Below are positions 16,766-26,420 of a stretch of 64,000 nucleotides of DNA, piece after piece. Both the position numbers and the translations under genes were made by a program. The stretch is from Corynebacterium meitnerae. Lineage in GTDB: Bacteria; Actinomycetota; Actinomycetes; Mycobacteriales; Mycobacteriaceae. The stretch spans positions 159,810 to 223,809 of the forward strand of contig NZ_JAKMUS010000002.1 of the NCBI RefSeq assembly GCF_027570075.1. Reading direction: 5' to 3'. Below the pieces are notes generated by a model that had not been told where the DNA came from, ran no database searches, and worked only from the letters and a program-made list of their open reading frames with translations. The first letter of the stretch is position 1. Each line of letters opens with the position of its first letter.

Positions 16766-16797
16766 GCCAGGAGAGCAACGAACGGCAGGAGGGCACG

Positions 16798-17694
16798 ATG
16801 ACGCAACTTGAAGCAGCCATCGATGACTTCGCTGACCACGCTCTCCTGGTGAAAGGCCGCTCTGAAGCTACGGTCAAGGGCTACCGCAGTGACTTACGGT
16901 CACTCGCGGAAATCGCCCCGCTTTTCGACGATTTCACCCTCCCCACCCTTCGCTCCTGGCTCGCTGCGGGCGTGCGCGCCGGGCTGGCGCGCTCCACTAT
17001 GGCGCGACGCACCGCTGCTGCGCGGGCGTTTTCCACCTGGGCTTATGAACACGGCCATCTTGAATCCGATGTGGCTGCCCGCCTGGTCACACCCAAGATC
17101 AACCGCCACCTACCCGATGTGGTGAGCCCGAAGCGCGCCGGGGAACTCGTCGAGGCGCAGATCAACCCCGATGCCGATGGGCCTGAGGCAGCCCGCGACC
17201 GGGCGATGCTCGAGCTGCTGTATGCCACAGGCATGCGCGTCTCCGAACTCACCGGCCTTGATGTGGATGATGTCGATCTTGGTCGTGGCCTGGCCAAGGT
17301 CACCGGCAAGGGTAATAAACAGCGCGTCGTTCCCTTTGGGGACAATGCCCAGGTTGCGCTCAACGCGTGGCTGACGCGCCGGGGTGAGCTGGCTGCCAAG
17401 AATAAAGAGGGGACAGCCGGCCACGCTTTGTTCCTGGGCTCCCGCGGTGGGCGCATTGATGTGCGCCAGGTGCGTCGCGTTGTCGAACGCGCCGCCCAGC
17501 GCACTGGTGATAGTGACTTAAGCCCGCACGCGCTGCGCCACAGTGCTGCCACCCACATGCTGGAAGGTGGTGCGGACCTCCGCGTCGTGCAGGAACTATT
17601 AGGCCATTCCTCCTTGCAGACCACGCAGATTTACACCCACGTCAGCGCGCAACGCTTGAAATCGGTGTACGACCAAGCCCATCCACGGGCTTAA
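16798..17694 (+). CDS. xerC: Tyrosine recombinase XerC
   Basis: 298-residue Xer recombinase, the normal length, resolving chromosome dimers at dif with XerD. N-terminal SAM-like core-binding domain (HALLVKGRSEATVKGYRSDL). C-terminal catalytic domain with Arg in ATGMRVSELTGL, Lys in GKGNKQRVVPFG, HxxR in SPHALRHSAATHMLEGGADL, and the nucleophilic Tyr in GHSSLQTTQIYTHV. Its place between dprA and rpsB is the usual actinobacterial XerC position, so it is a housekeeping gene and not a phage integrase. Its 3' end overlaps the opposite M23 gene by 53 bp. Confidence 0.94.
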   Translation: MTQLEAAIDDFADHALLVKGRSEATVKGYRSDLRSLAEIAPLFDDFTLPTLRSWLAAGVRAGLARSTMARRTAAARAFSTWAYEHGHLESDVAARLVTPKINRHLPDVVSPKRAGELVEAQINPDADGPEAARDRAMLELLYATGMRVSELTGLDVDDVDLGRGLAKVTGKGNKQRVVPFGDNAQVALNAWLTRRGELAAKNKEGTAGHALFLGSRGGRIDVRQVRRVVERAAQRTGDSDLSPHALRHSAATHMLEGGADLRVVQELLGHSSLQTTQIYTHVSAQRLKSVYDQAHPRA

Positions 17695-18157
17695 GACGAA
17701 TAGTCGGGGCTTCCAACAGAGACAGCGGATTGATGTAGGCATCCGGGCCGGTCTTGGCGCCCCAATGCAGCCCGTCGTGGTCCCCATTCGGTGGCGCCAT
17801 CCGGCCAATCGGCTGCCCTTCGCGGACAGAATCCCCAACCGCCACGGTGGGGAACACCGGCTGATACGTCGTGCGAATGCCATCGGCGTGGTCGATGGAG
17901 ATCACCGGCACCCCAACAATCACGCCGACAAATGCCACCACGCCGTCCTCGGCCGCCAAGATGTCCTGGCCGGGTCGTGCTGCTAGGTCGACGCCACGGT
18001 GGCCGGGCATCCAGTTCTTCTCCGGAATATCCGCGCCCCGTGTCACCCGCGTGGCAGTCGTGGCGCCCGTTGTGGGATCCACATAGGCCCACGCGGGGGC
18101 GGCGCTTCCGACACATACGACTGTGAGTGTTGCTAAAACTTTTTGAAAAGTAGTCAT
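17642..18157 (-). CDS. Secreted M23-family (LytM) peptidase
   Basis: 171 residues. Signal peptide MTTFQKVLATLTVVCVGSAAPAWA, then a single M23 domain with the zinc-ligand motif HRGVDLAA, the typical turn AAEDGVVAFVG, and GLHWGAK in place of the more common HLHFG. M23 enzymes cleave peptidoglycan cross-bridges or act as activators. The gene opposes xerC and overlaps its last 53 bp; it lies upstream of and divergent from rpsB, as Rv2891 does in M. tuberculosis. The late HxH motif is reduced to one His, so activity is not certain. Confidence 0.87.
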   Translation of the reverse strand: MTTFQKVLATLTVVCVGSAAPAWAYVDPTTGATTATRVTRGADIPEKNWMPGHRGVDLAARPGQDILAAEDGVVAFVGVIVGVPVISIDHADGIRTTYQPVFPTVAVGDSVREGQPIGRMAPPNGDHDGLHWGAKTGPDAYINPLSLLEAPTIRLKPVDGLGRTPISSVAR

Positions 18158-18191
18158 GGGTTCGATTGTGGGGGATGTGGGGGAGGGGGTG

Positions 18192-18202
18192 CGTCGATAA
18201 GC
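18192..18202 (+). repeat. CGTCGATAAGC site 2 (intergenic)
   Basis: Exact copy upstream of rpsB, followed by GAAAAGG, the same extension as at 50514 and in the one-mismatch copy at 9595. Confidence 0.85.
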
Positions 18203-18252
18203 GAAAAGGGCCTGTGGAAAACGAGAAGTTATCCACAGGTGCGCGCCGTAAA

Positions 18253-18281
18253 TTGGCGCATACGCTGGAGCAATGTAGACT
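18253..18281 (+). promoter_or_regulatory. Candidate rpsB promoter
   Basis: TTGGCG (18253-18258), a 17-bp spacer, TAGACT (18276-18281). It would give a leader of about 255 nt before rpsB. A DnaA-box sequence TTATCCACA lies just upstream at 18229-18237. Confidence 0.55.
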
Positions 18282-18393
18282 TACACGGCAGCAACGCGTC
18301 CATTCGGGCGAGTTGACTACGCGCGGTGAAAATGCCTGGTCACAGCCTATCTTCGATAGGGGCAGTGAAGCAGGCGCCGTCACTTGCACCGGT

Positions 18394-18456
18394 CCTTCCG
18401 TGAATTATCTGCGGGCGGTTCCACGTCCACGGAAAATTTTTTGATTCCACGGAAGG
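18394..18456 (+). promoter_or_regulatory. Two mutually exclusive hairpins in the rpsB leader
   Basis: TTCCGTG (18396-18402) can pair with CACGGAA (18428-18434), which is followed by AATTTTTT: a terminator-like form. The same arm, as CCTTCCGTG (18394-18402), can instead pair over 9 bp with CACGGAAGG (18448-18456). A further hairpin GTGTGGG/CCCACAC (18480-18498) precedes the ribosome binding site. This resembles an attenuator; no ligand or protein is implied by sequence. Confidence 0.45.
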
Positions 18457-18544
18457 TGCGAGTCCGGCTCACCGCCAGGGTGTGGGGCAAACCCACACAA
18501 CAAGACAAGAAACCGAGATCATTTACTCCAAAGGAGACATTCCC

Positions 18545-19342
18545 ATGGCAGTCGTAACCATGCGTGAACTCCTCGACGCAGGTGTGCACTTCGGCCACCA
18601 GACGCGTCGTTGGAACCCGAAGATGCGTCGCTTCATCTTCACCGACCGCAACGGCATCTACATCATCGACCTGCAGCAGACGCTGACCTACATCGATGAG
18701 GCATACGAATTCGTCAAGGAGACCGTCGCACACGGCGGCACCATCCTGTTCGTGGGCACCAAGAAGCAGGCTCAGGAACCGGTCCAGGAAGAAGCAGAGC
18801 GCGTGGGCATGCCGTATGTCAACCACCGCTGGCTCGGCGGTATGCTGACCAACTTCCAGACCGTGTCTAAGCGCCTCGCCCGCATGAAGGAACTGCAGGC
18901 CATGGACGCAGCCGAGGACGGCTACGCAGGTCGCGGCAAGAAGGAAATCCTCATGCTCACCCGCGAGCGCACCAAGCTGGAGCGCGTCCTGGGCGGTATT
19001 TCCGACATGTCCAAGACCCCGTCCGCACTCTGGATCGTGGACACCAACAAGGAGCACATCGCTGTCGCTGAGGCACAGAAGCTGCGCATCCCGGTTGTCG
19101 CAATCCTGGACACCAACTGCGACCCGGATGTTGTTGATTACCCGATCCCGGGCAACGACGACGCAATCCGCTCCGTCAAGCTGCTCACCCACATCATCGG
19201 TGAGGCAGTTGTTGCTGGTAAGCAGCAGCGCGAAGAGCGTGCACTGGCTAAGGCACGCGAAGCAGCAGGCGACGCACCGGCAGCAGAGCAGGCTGAGGCA
19301 GCAGCTGAAGCACCGGCAGCTGAGGCAGCTTCCGAAAACTAA
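18545..19342 (+). CDS. rpsB: 30S ribosomal protein S2
   Basis: 265 residues. S2 motifs [70 protein letters not shown] and [22 protein letters not shown]; a low-complexity Ala/Glu tail of about 30 residues ends the protein. ATG 18545 has AAAGGAGACATTCCC upstream. tsf follows, the universal rpsB-tsf pair, across a hairpin that may lower read-through. The long leader suggests regulation at transcript level. Confidence 0.97.
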   Translation: MAVVTMRELLDAGVHFGHQTRRWNPKMRRFIFTDRNGIYIIDLQQTLTYIDEAYEFVKETVAHGGTILFVGTKKQAQEPVQEEAERVGMPYVNHRWLGGMLTNFQTVSKRLARMKELQAMDAAEDGYAGRGKKEILMLTRERTKLERVLGGISDMSKTPSALWIVDTNKEHIAVAEAQKLRIPVVAILDTNCDPDVVDYPIPGNDDAIRSVKLLTHIIGEAVVAGKQQREERALAKAREAAGDAPAAEQAEAAAEAPAAEAASEN

Positions 19343-19365
19343 GCTGAGGCCAGACCTCATAAGGT

Positions 19366-19442
19366 AACCCCCGCGTCCGACACAAGCGCCCCGCCCCGCC
19401 TCACATGAGGCTGTGACGGACGCCCGGGCACGGGGGTTTTCC
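19366..19442 (+). terminator. Large GC-rich hairpin between rpsB and tsf
   Basis: AACCCCCGCGTCCG (from 19366) can pair in two blocks with CGGACG (19417-19422) and CGGGGGTT (19431-19438), ending in TTTT. It may act as an attenuating partial terminator within the rpsB-tsf unit. Confidence 0.6.
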
Positions 19443-19557
19443 TCACAACACAGTTGGCTCTAGCGAGCTGGGCATGCCGGACCGGCATGTGTCCACTACG
19501 CTGGCAACTGTCCTTTTACATACTTTGATTAACCACCACGAGGAGGGTCGCCCCACT

Positions 19558-20376
19558 ATGGCGAACTACACCGCTGCAGACGTGAAGAAGCTGCGCGAAA
19601 CCACCGGCTCCGGCATGCTCGACTGCAAGAAGGCACTGGAGGAGTCCGGCGGCGACTTCGACAAGGCCGTTGAGATCCTGCGCATCAAGGGTGCAAAGGA
19701 CGTGGGCAAGCGCGCTGAGCGCAACGCTCTCGAGGGCCTGGTGGCTGTCTCCGGCAACACCATCGTTGAGATCAACTCTGAGACTGACTTCGTGGCTAAG
19801 AACGACGAGTTCAAACAGATCGCTCAGCAGATCGCTGACGCTGCAGCCGCTGTGAAGGCTAACTCCGTTGAGGAGCTCGCTGGCGCTGACGTCAACGGCG
19901 AGACCGCTGCTGATGTCCTGCAGGCACTGTCCGCAAAGATCGGCGAGAAGCTCGAGCTGCGTCGTGCGGCTACCGTTGAGGGCGAGAACATCGCTAAGTA
20001 CCTGCACCAGAAGGCTGCAGACCTGCCGCCGGCAGTGGGCGTGCTCGTGTCCTACACCGGTGACAACGCTGAGGCAGCACACCAGGTTGCTCTGCAGATC
20101 GCTGCTATGAAGGCTCGCTTCCTGGACAAGGACTCCATCCCGGCTGACGTCGTGGAGAAGGAGCGCGCAGTTCAGGAAGAGATCACCCGCAACGAGGGCA
20201 AGCCGGAAGCTGCTATCGAGAAGATCGTCGAGGGTCGTCTCGGCGGCTTCTTCAAGGACGTTGCTCTGCTCGAGCAGCCGTCCCTGGCTGACTCCAAGAA
20301 GACCGTCCGTCAGTTCACTGAGGAGAACGGCATTGAGGTCAAGGACTTCGTCCGCTTCGAGGTTGGCCAGGCTTAA
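19558..20376 (+). CDS. tsf: Elongation factor Ts
   Basis: Guanine-nucleotide exchange factor for EF-Tu. 272 residues: N-terminal UBA-like domain ([26 protein letters not shown]), the EF-Ts core with [10 protein letters not shown], and the C-terminal ending ([17 protein letters not shown]). ATG 19558 has GGAGGGTCGCCCCACT upstream. A terminator lies 30 nt past the stop codon, so the unit ends here. Confidence 0.97.
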   Translation: MANYTAADVKKLRETTGSGMLDCKKALEESGGDFDKAVEILRIKGAKDVGKRAERNALEGLVAVSGNTIVEINSETDFVAKNDEFKQIAQQIADAAAAVKANSVEELAGADVNGETAADVLQALSAKIGEKLELRRAATVEGENIAKYLHQKAADLPPAVGVLVSYTGDNAEAAHQVALQIAAMKARFLDKDSIPADVVEKERAVQEEITRNEGKPEAAIEKIVEGRLGGFFKDVALLEQPSLADSKKTVRQFTEENGIEVKDFVRFEVGQA

Positions 20377-20406
20377 GCCCTAGCTCAAAGCCCTAACGCA
20401 GCATGT

Positions 20407-20431
20407 GCCCCAGGTTCGCCTGGGGCTTTTT
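20407..20431 (+). terminator. Terminator after tsf
   Basis: GCCCCAGG (20407-20414), loop TTCG, CCTGGGGC (20419-20426), then TTTTT. It abuts repeat site 3. Confidence 0.93.
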
Positions 20432-20442
20432 GCTTATCGACG
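20432..20442 (-). repeat. CGTCGATAAGC site 3 (stop codon of a lipoprotein gene)
   Basis: On the minus strand it encodes the final Arg-Arg-stop (CGT CGA TAA) of the lipoprotein, and it touches the T-run of the tsf terminator. Confidence 0.85.
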
Positions 20443-20853
20443 TCTCAGCGCCCACACCCCGTCCCGCCTCTCAAACCGCATTTGCGCATCCGGGTTTAGC
20501 GCTAACACTGCCTCGGCGTCGCCTGCACACAAGTCGACCTGGGATCGTTCCAAAGCCACCTTTGACACTTTGCCGTTGGGTTTTTGGACGAGTACCCAGT
20601 TGGTGGAGTCGTATGAGTCCTCATAGTTGCGAAACACCCGAGTGCCGAGGGTGTCATTTGCAGCGTGGCCCGCGTACGGGCAAACAAGGAGGACTTGCGA
20701 GGCGTTGGGATAAACGTCGCTGACATGCAGCGTGACAGAAGCGTCAGCCGCGTGTTCTGCCAACGCGTCCTGCAGCGCGTGCTGCTCCGGGTGTGTGCCG
20801 CAGGCGGTTAAAAGCACACAGGAGAGGGCAGCAGTGGTGAGTTTGACGCGCAT
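20434..20853 (-). CDS. Small lipoprotein of unknown function
   Basis: 139 residues: signal peptide with lipobox LLTAC (lipidated Cys about residue 18), then a soluble domain (VTLHVSDVYPNASQVLLVCPYAG to WALRRR) with two further Cys that could form a disulfide. The terminal RRR-stop is written by the CGTCGATAA part of the repeated 11-mer. It converges with tsf and is divergent from pyrH (75 bp between start codons). I do not recognise the family. Confidence 0.8.
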   Translation of the reverse strand: MRVKLTTAALSCVLLTACGTHPEQHALQDALAEHAADASVTLHVSDVYPNASQVLLVCPYAGHAANDTLGTRVFRNYEDSYDSTNWVLVQKPNGKVSKVALERSQVDLCAGDAEAVLALNPDAQMRFERRDGVWALRRR

Positions 20854-20928
20854 CTGGGTCCTTTTCCTCCGGCAGCGTAAGATTGTCGCCGAGTGTATCT
20901 GATCCCCTTTTCAAAGGAGTTGACAAAC

Positions 20929-21657
20929 GTGACCGAAGCCACGGCACCCATGCGTACAGGCTACAAGCGAGTGATGCTGAAGCTTGGTGGTGAGATGTTT
21001 GGTGGCGGCAAGGTCGGCATTGACCCTGATGTGGTTGAAAGTGTGGCCAAGCAGATCGCCGAGGTTGCCCGTGGCGGCACCGAAATCGCTGTGGTGATCG
21101 GTGGAGGTAACTTCTTCCGCGGCGCGCAGCTGCAGCAGCGCGGCATGGACCGTGCGCGGTCGGACTACATGGGCATGCTGGGCACCGTGATGAACTGCCT
21201 GGCGCTGCAGGACTTCCTGCAGCAGGAGGGCGTGGACTGCCGTGTGCAGACCGCGATCAACATGGCGCAGGTGGCGGAGCCGTACCTGCCGCTGCGCGCA
21301 TCCCGCCACCTAGAGAAGGGCCGCGTAGTCATCTTCGGAGCAGGTATGGGTATGCCGTACTTCTCCACCGACACCACCGCAGCACAGCGTGCACTGGAGA
21401 TTGGGTGTGACGTTCTGCTCATGGCTAAGGCTGTGGACGGTGTGTACTCCGATGACCCACGCACCAACCCGGACGCGGAACTGTTCACCGAGATCTCCCC
21501 GCGTGAGGCACTGGAGAAAGACCTCAAGGTCGCTGACGCCACCGCGTTCAGCCTCTGCATGGACAACAACATGCCGATCTTGGTGTTCAACCTGCTCAAG
21601 GAAGGCAATATTGCGCGGGCGGTTGCGGGGGAGCGCATCGGCACCCTCGTGCAGTAA
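20929..21657 (+). CDS. pyrH: Uridylate kinase (UMP kinase)
   Basis: Phosphorylates UMP to UDP; bacterial amino-acid-kinase type. 242 residues with [72 protein letters not shown] and [20 protein letters not shown], the normal length. GTG 20929 is selected because AAAGGAG lies 8 nt upstream; the longer ORF would include that site. The pyrH-frr pair is usual, but a permease and an amidase intervene here. The stop overlaps the next ATG by one base. Confidence 0.95.
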   Translation: MTEATAPMRTGYKRVMLKLGGEMFGGGKVGIDPDVVESVAKQIAEVARGGTEIAVVIGGGNFFRGAQLQQRGMDRARSDYMGMLGTVMNCLALQDFLQQEGVDCRVQTAINMAQVAEPYLPLRASRHLEKGRVVIFGAGMGMPYFSTDTTAAQRALEIGCDVLLMAKAVDGVYSDDPRTNPDAELFTEISPREALEKDLKVADATAFSLCMDNNMPILVFNLLKEGNIARAVAGERIGTLVQ

Positions 21658-22580
21658 TGCTTATTCTCGCCGCGATGGCGGTGGGGGCGGTCATCCCTGC
21701 CCAGACCGCCGTGAATAGTCGCCTGCGCGCGAGCGTGGGCGCACCTCTTCCGACGAGCTTTTACTCGTTCAGCATCGCGTTTCTCTGCGCGGTGTCCCTG
21801 GCGGTAGCCACAACAGGTTTCCATTGGGATTTCGCGGCTGCTGCCGCGGAGCCGTGGTGGGTGTGGATTGGCGGTGTGATGGGCACCGTGTTCCTCACTG
21901 GCAGCGTCGTGCTGTTTCCCAAGCTGGGCAGCGTGGAAACCGTGGTCATTCCGATCCTGGGCCAAGTGATCATGGCCTTGGCTATCGACCAGTTCGGCCT
22001 GTTTGGTGCGCCGCAGACGGCGGCCAGTCCGCTGCGTTTCCTTGGCGCAGTGGTGGTTGTTGCCGGCATTTTGTGTATTCACGTACTGGGGCGTAGGAGC
22101 GGCGGCGGGGTAAGTGGCCATGCGGGAGGCGGTTCCTTGTGGGGCTGGCGTGCCTTCGGCGTATTCATGGGCATGTGCTCCGCCACCCAAACCGCGGCCA
22201 ATGGGTATCTGGGCACCGTCCTGGGAAGCTCCATTCAAGCGGGCGCCGTCAACCTTGTGGTCGGGGCAACTCTGCTGTTGCTCCTCAGCCTGACCTTCAG
22301 CTCTTCCCGCAGGGCACTGCTGTCTCCTATCGAGCCGGGCCCGTGGTGGATGTGGCTCGGCGGTGTGTTCGGCGCGATCTTCGTTGTGGGCATGGCAACT
22401 CTCGCACCGATCATCGGTACCGGTGCAACGGTTGTCGGCCAGCTCGCCGGCACCATCATGTGTGGTCAGCTCATCGAGCGCTTCGGTCTCTTCGGCAGCC
22501 CGAAGACCTTGCTTCAAACAAACCGCGTGCTTGGCCTCATCCTGGTCTTCCTGGGCGCGGTCTTAGTACGCGCGCTTTAG
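21657..22580 (+). CDS. DMT-superfamily (YdcZ/DUF606-like) membrane protein
   Basis: 307 residues, about ten transmembrane helices in two tandem halves. Each half carries WW(V/M)W(I/L)GGV(M/F)G, a (I/L)GTV/QLAG-type stretch and the phrase (Q)FGLFG(A/S)P, showing internal duplication. This fits the paired DUF606/YdcZ family in the drug/metabolite transporter superfamily; the substrate is unknown. It starts at TAATG on the pyrH stop, so it is translationally coupled to pyrH, an uncommon partner. It converges with the amidase gene, overlapping by 4 bp. Confidence 0.85.
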   Translation: MLILAAMAVGAVIPAQTAVNSRLRASVGAPLPTSFYSFSIAFLCAVSLAVATTGFHWDFAAAAAEPWWVWIGGVMGTVFLTGSVVLFPKLGSVETVVIPILGQVIMALAIDQFGLFGAPQTAASPLRFLGAVVVVAGILCIHVLGRRSGGGVSGHAGGGSLWGWRAFGVFMGMCSATQTAANGYLGTVLGSSIQAGAVNLVVGATLLLLLSLTFSSSRRALLSPIEPGPWWMWLGGVFGAIFVVGMATLAPIIGTGATVVGQLAGTIMCGQLIERFGLFGSPKTLLQTNRVLGLILVFLGAVLVRAL

Positions 22581-23656
22581 CGCCACTGACGCACAACCGG
22601 CTCAATGGCCTGCGCCAGCTGGAGCACCGTCGCATCATCCACGGTCAGCCCGCCTAGGTGAACAGGCCCCACCGCAATGGCAGGCCCGCCTGTGAGGTTG
22701 AACAAGGAACACCATGGTGTCCATTCGGTCTGCGCCATGAAACTGTCCGCCGGAGACAAACCGGGGAAGTAGTTCACCGCGGGCGGGTCCGTCGCAATCG
22801 TCGGTGTCAGCAGGACATCCACGTCCCACTGCGCAGCCACATGCGTGGCCAAGCCCGCTGCTTGCTGCTGAGCCAGGGTCACATCGCCCGGAGTCAATGC
22901 CCGGCCCTCACGGCGCAGCCACGCCACATACTCACTGTCCGCCGGGTCCACGTCCGCAAATTTATGGGTGATCAGAGTACGGAAGTAGCCAAACGCACGC
23001 TCAGCGCCAGAGAACGGTTTAAGCACATGCTTATCGACGCCCACTAGAGCCTCCAACACTTCCCCCGCGCGCTCCACCACCGCGATGCGCTTCTCATCCA
23101 CGGGTGCGCCGGGGGTGAAGAGGGGGGAGGTGCAGATGCCGAGGCGGAGACGTCGATAAGCATGCGGGGTGAGCCGATGAAGAGTGAGTTGATCTGCGAC
23201 CGTGCGGGTTAAGAACCCGTCGACCGTGCCCCTGCCGGAAGGCTTGAAACTCACGACCTCACACGCGGCGGCGGGCACGCGCAGGGACCCACCCGCATCA
23301 CTGCCATGAGCCGCGCGATGCAGGCCTTCAGCAACGACAACCGCGGCACCCGAGGAAGAACCACCCGGCGTAGCACCTGGATAGGCCGGGGACACAAGCT
23401 CAGGCACGCGCTCCGCGTACACCGTGGCACCCAATTCCGCGGTGACGGTCTTGCCATTGATGGCCGCGCCCTGGTGTTGCAGCTTGCTGAGAAACTGCGA
23501 TGTCGTGCGCGCTACGTACTCGCGCGCGGGGTTCCCCATCGTGGTGGGCATCCCCGCAACATCCGACAAATCCTTCGCAGGAATCACCCAACCCGCCAGC
23601 CGGCCAACAGGGCGGGGGCGCACAGAATCGTCGAGGTAAGTAAAAGCAGGATGCAT
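22577..23656 (-). CDS. Amidase-signature family hydrolase
   Basis: 359 residues, shorter than GatA (about 480-490). The Ser-cisSer-Lys triad can be placed: Lys in [11 protein letters not shown], cis-Ser in [14 protein letters not shown], and nucleophile Ser in [13 protein letters not shown], so it is probably active. The missing length is mainly N-terminal and central. An amidase gene at this place is shared with M. tuberculosis (amiC region between tsf and pyrH). ATG 23656 is chosen because upstream codons overlap frr and look non-coding. The substrate is unknown; no gatB or gatC lies nearby. It contains two copies of the 11-mer 112 bp apart. Confidence 0.85.
   Translation of the reverse strand: MHPAFTYLDDSVRPRPVGRLAGWVIPAKDLSDVAGMPTTMGNPAREYVARTTSQFLSKLQHQGAAINGKTVTAELGATVYAERVPELVSPAYPGATPGGSSSGAAVVVAEGLHRAAHGSDAGGSLRVPAAACEVVSFKPSGRGTVDGFLTRTVADQLTLHRLTPHAYRRLRLGICTSPLFTPGAPVDEKRIAVVERAGEVLEALVGVDKHVLKPFSGAERAFGYFRTLITHKFADVDPADSEYVAWLRREGRALTPGDVTLAQQQAAGLATHVAAQWDVDVLLTPTIATDPPAVNYFPGLSPADSFMAQTEWTPWCSLFNLTGGPAIAVGPVHLGGLTVDDATVLQLAQAIEPVVRQWR
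23029..23039 (-). repeat. CGTCGATAAGC site 4 (in amidase gene)
   Basis: On the coding strand it reads GTC GAT AAG, Val-Asp-Lys. Confidence 0.8.
23151..23161 (+). repeat. CGTCGATAAGC site 5 (in amidase gene)
   Basis: Antisense to the gene; the coding strand reads GCT TAT CGA CGT, Ala-Tyr-Arg-Arg, a frame different from site 4. Confidence 0.8.
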
Positions 23657-23741
23657 CGTGGAGATCAGTGTAGAAGCGGCTGCTAAGTTAGTACACGACA
23701 ACGGCGCGCACAACGCGCGCGATGAAAGGATGAACACCCCC

Positions 23742-24299
23742 ATGATCGACGACGTACTGCTTGACGCCGAAGAGCGCATGACCAACTCTGTAGAGCACAC
23801 CCGCTCCGAGCTGGTGACCATCCGCACTGGCCGCGCTAACCCCGCCATGTTCAACGGTGTCATGGCTGAGTTCTACGGTGCACTCACCCCGATCAACCAG
23901 ATGGCCACCATCTCCGTGCCGGAACCGCGCATGCTGCTGATCAAGCCGTTTGACCCGTCCACCATGGGCGAGATTGAGAACGCGATCCGCAACTCCGACC
24001 TCGGCGTGAACCCGACCGATGATGGCCATGTCATCCGCGTGACCATCCCGCAGCTCACCGAGGAGCGTCGCCGCGACCTGGTGAAGCAGGCTAAGGCCAA
24101 GGGCGAAGACGGCAAGATTGCTATCCGCAATGTCCGTCGCTCCGGCATGGATGCACTGAAGAAGATTCAGAAGGACGGCGACGCAGGCGAGGACGAAGTC
24201 ACTGCAGCGGAGAAGGAGCTGGACAAGGTCACCGCTAAGTATGTCGACCAGATCGACGACCTGGTGGGCAAGAAGGAAGCAGAGCTCCTCGAGGTCTAA
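23742..24299 (+). CDS. frr: Ribosome recycling factor
   Basis: Splits post-termination ribosomes with EF-G. 185 residues, the family length: [38 protein letters not shown]-type [61 protein letters not shown] 23742 has GAAAGGA 11 nt upstream; an in-frame ATG at 23730 abuts that site and is less likely. cdsA begins 5 nt after its stop. Confidence 0.96.
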   Translation: MIDDVLLDAEERMTNSVEHTRSELVTIRTGRANPAMFNGVMAEFYGALTPINQMATISVPEPRMLLIKPFDPSTMGEIENAIRNSDLGVNPTDDGHVIRVTIPQLTEERRRDLVKQAKAKGEDGKIAIRNVRRSGMDALKKIQKDGDAGEDEVTAAEKELDKVTAKYVDQIDDLVGKKEAELLEV

Positions 24300-24304
24300 A
24301 TTCC

Positions 24305-25192
24305 GTGACGGACAGCATCGATAACCCACACCAGCGCCGGGTGCACCTGCCTAAGCCGAAGAACTCGGCGGGGCGCAACTTGCCCGTGGCCATTGCCACG
24401 AGCGTGGTACTCGTCGCCTTGGTGCTCGTCTCCATCTATGTCGGGCCCGTGATGTGGTACCCCGTCGTCAGCGTGGCCGCCGCGCTGGCGATGTGGGAGA
24501 CCTTCACCCGCCTGCGTGAGCATGGTTTTGGGGTGTACCGCTTTGCCAGCATCGTGCTGGGCCTGTGCATGATCGTGTCTACCTGGCCGTTTGGATACAC
24601 CGGTTTGCTGGCCACGTTCACCGTGAGTGTTCTGGCGCTCATGTTTGCGCGCCTGTTCTTCCATGGGCCGGATACGGCGCCACGGAACTATGTGCGTGAT
24701 ACCGCGGTGAACATTTTTGTCCTCGTGTGGATCGGCATGTTCGCCGCGTTCGCTGCCATGATTTCCCGTCTCGAGGCGCCGGGGGTATCAGGTGGGTTCT
24801 TCATCATCACGTTCATCGCGTGCGTGGTCGCTTCCGATGTGGGTGGGTACACCGCTGGAGTTCTCTTCGGTTCCCACCCGATGGCACCGGCAGTGAGCCC
24901 GAAGAAGTCTTGGGAAGGCTTTGCTGGCTCCGTCCTCTTCGGTGCGGTGACGGGTGTGCTCACGGGCATGTACCTGTTGGACACGCAGTGGTGGGCAGGA
25001 CTTGTCTTCGGCCTCGGTACCGTTGTCTGCGCCACCTTGGGGGACCTGGTGGAAAGCCAATTCAAGCGTGAGCTGGGAATCAAGGACATGTCCGCGATCT
25101 TGCCTGGCCACGGCGGAATGATGGATCGGGTTGACGGGCTGTTGCCTGCGGCAGCCGCGACGTGGCTGCTGATGAGCGTCGTCGTGCTGTAA
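24305..25192 (+). CDS. cdsA: Phosphatidate cytidylyltransferase
   Basis: Integral-membrane enzyme making CDP-diacylglycerol from phosphatidate and CTP, the precursor of phosphatidylinositol, cardiolipin and phosphatidylglycerol. 295 residues, a charged N-terminal tail, about eight membrane helices, and the C-terminal signature [30 protein letters not shown]. It starts at GTG 5 nt after frr with no clear ribosome binding site, so coupling to frr is likely; the frr-cdsA-rlmN order is conserved in actinobacteria. Confidence 0.94.
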   Translation: MTDSIDNPHQRRVHLPKPKNSAGRNLPVAIATSVVLVALVLVSIYVGPVMWYPVVSVAAALAMWETFTRLREHGFGVYRFASIVLGLCMIVSTWPFGYTGLLATFTVSVLALMFARLFFHGPDTAPRNYVRDTAVNIFVLVWIGMFAAFAAMISRLEAPGVSGGFFIITFIACVVASDVGGYTAGVLFGSHPMAPAVSPKKSWEGFAGSVLFGAVTGVLTGMYLLDTQWWAGLVFGLGTVVCATLGDLVESQFKRELGIKDMSAILPGHGGMMDRVDGLLPAAAATWLLMSVVVL

Positions 25193-25235
25193 AAATTGGC
25201 TATGCGGTGCCAAACCGGGCACAATGGGCCACGTC

Positions 25236-26342
25236 ATGAGTGATTTTCCAAAGATCCAGTTGCTGGCCCCCAAGCGCGGCATGCCACCGAAGCACTTCGC
25301 GGACCTGACCGTCGAAGAACGCATTACCGCGCTCGGGGAGCTTGGCCTGCCCAAGTTCCGCGCCGACCAGATCGCGCGCCACTACTACGGCCGCTATGAG
25401 GCGGACCCGTCCACGATGACGGATCTGCCCGCGGCCCAGCGTGAGACAGTCAAGGAAGCACTGTTCCCGCGCCTGCTCACCCCCGTACGCAAGGTGGAGA
25501 CTGATAACGGTGACACCACCAAGACCTTGTGGCGGCTTCACGACGGCATCCTGTTGGAATCCGTCCTCATGCGCTACCCGGGCCGCGCGACTCTCTGCAT
25601 TTCCTCCCAGGCCGGCTGCGGTATGGCGTGCCCATTCTGTGCGACCGGCCAGGGCGGGTTGGACCGTAACCTGTCCACGGCGGAGATCGTCGACCAGGTG
25701 CGTGAAGCCGCGGCCATGATGGAGGCTGAAGGTGGCCGTCTGACCAACGTGGTCTTCATGGGCATGGGGGAGCCGCTGGCGAACTACAACCGCGTGGTGC
25801 AAGCGGTGCGTCAGATCATTTCGCCGGCGCCGGAAGGCTTTGGCATCTCCCAGCGCAACGTGACCGTGTCCACGGTGGGGCTCGCGCCTGCGATTCGCAA
25901 GCTCGCGGACGAAGGCTTCAACGTCACCCTCGCCGTCTCGCTGCACACGCCTGATGACGAGCTCCGGGACACCCTCGTCCCCATGAACAACCGTTTCTCC
26001 GTTGCCGACGTCTTGGACGCCGCCCGATACTTCGCGGACCAAACCGGCCGTCGCGTGTCCATCGAGTACGCACTGATCCGCGACATCAATGACCATGATT
26101 TCCGCGCGGACATGCTGGGCAAGAAGCTTCACGACGCATTGGGCCCCCTCGTCCACGTCAACCTCATCCCGCTGAACCCGACACCGGGATCGAAGTGGGA
26201 TGCCTCCCCGCGTGAGCGTCAGGACGAGTTTGTTCGCCGCGTCATCGCCCAGGGCGTGACGTGCACGGTGCGTGACACCAAGGGCCAAGAAATCGCCGCG
26301 GCGTGCGGCCAGCTCGCCGCCGACGAAAAGGCCGAAGCCTAA
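25236..26342 (+). CDS. rlmN: Dual-specificity 23S rRNA/tRNA adenine-C2 methyltransferase RlmN
   Basis: Radical-SAM enzyme making m2A2503 in 23S rRNA and m2A37 in tRNA. 368 residues from ATG 25236. The cluster motif CGMACPFC (C-x3-C-x2-C) is near residue 127, with [22 protein letters not shown] and the resolving/methylated Cys regions ([21 protein letters not shown]). The start is ambiguous: an in-frame ATG at 25224 overlaps a -10-like CACAAT (25220-25225), so 25236 is preferred. An AACCCCAG/CTGGGGTT hairpin follows. Confidence 0.93.
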   Translation: MSDFPKIQLLAPKRGMPPKHFADLTVEERITALGELGLPKFRADQIARHYYGRYEADPSTMTDLPAAQRETVKEALFPRLLTPVRKVETDNGDTTKTLWRLHDGILLESVLMRYPGRATLCISSQAGCGMACPFCATGQGGLDRNLSTAEIVDQVREAAAMMEAEGGRLTNVVFMGMGEPLANYNRVVQAVRQIISPAPEGFGISQRNVTVSTVGLAPAIRKLADEGFNVTLAVSLHTPDDELRDTLVPMNNRFSVADVLDAARYFADQTGRRVSIEYALIRDINDHDFRADMLGKKLHDALGPLVHVNLIPLNPTPGSKWDASPRERQDEFVRRVIAQGVTCTVRDTKGQEIAAACGQLAADEKAEA

Positions 26343-26360
26343 CTTCTTCAGAACAGAACA

Positions 26361-26390
26361 AACCCCAGCCAGCATGTGCTGACTGGGGTT
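26361..26390. terminator. Bidirectional hairpin between rlmN and DUF2631 gene
   Basis: AACCCCAG and CAGCA pair with TGCTG and CTGGGGTT; there is no strong U-tract on either strand. It sits between two convergent genes. Confidence 0.6.
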
Positions 26391-26420
26391 AAAGCTTTGC
26401 CCGAGGGGAGCTAGCGTTAA

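Noticed and set aside
16798..17694. Tyrosine recombinase as a sign of a prophage or integrative element.
   Set aside because: Sequence motifs and the dprA-xerC-rpsB position are those of chromosomal XerC; there are no phage genes, tRNA target or att repeats nearby.
22577..23656. The amidase as GatA of the Glu-tRNA amidotransferase.
   Set aside because: It is about 125 residues too short, lacks the GatA N-terminal part, and no gatB or gatC is present.
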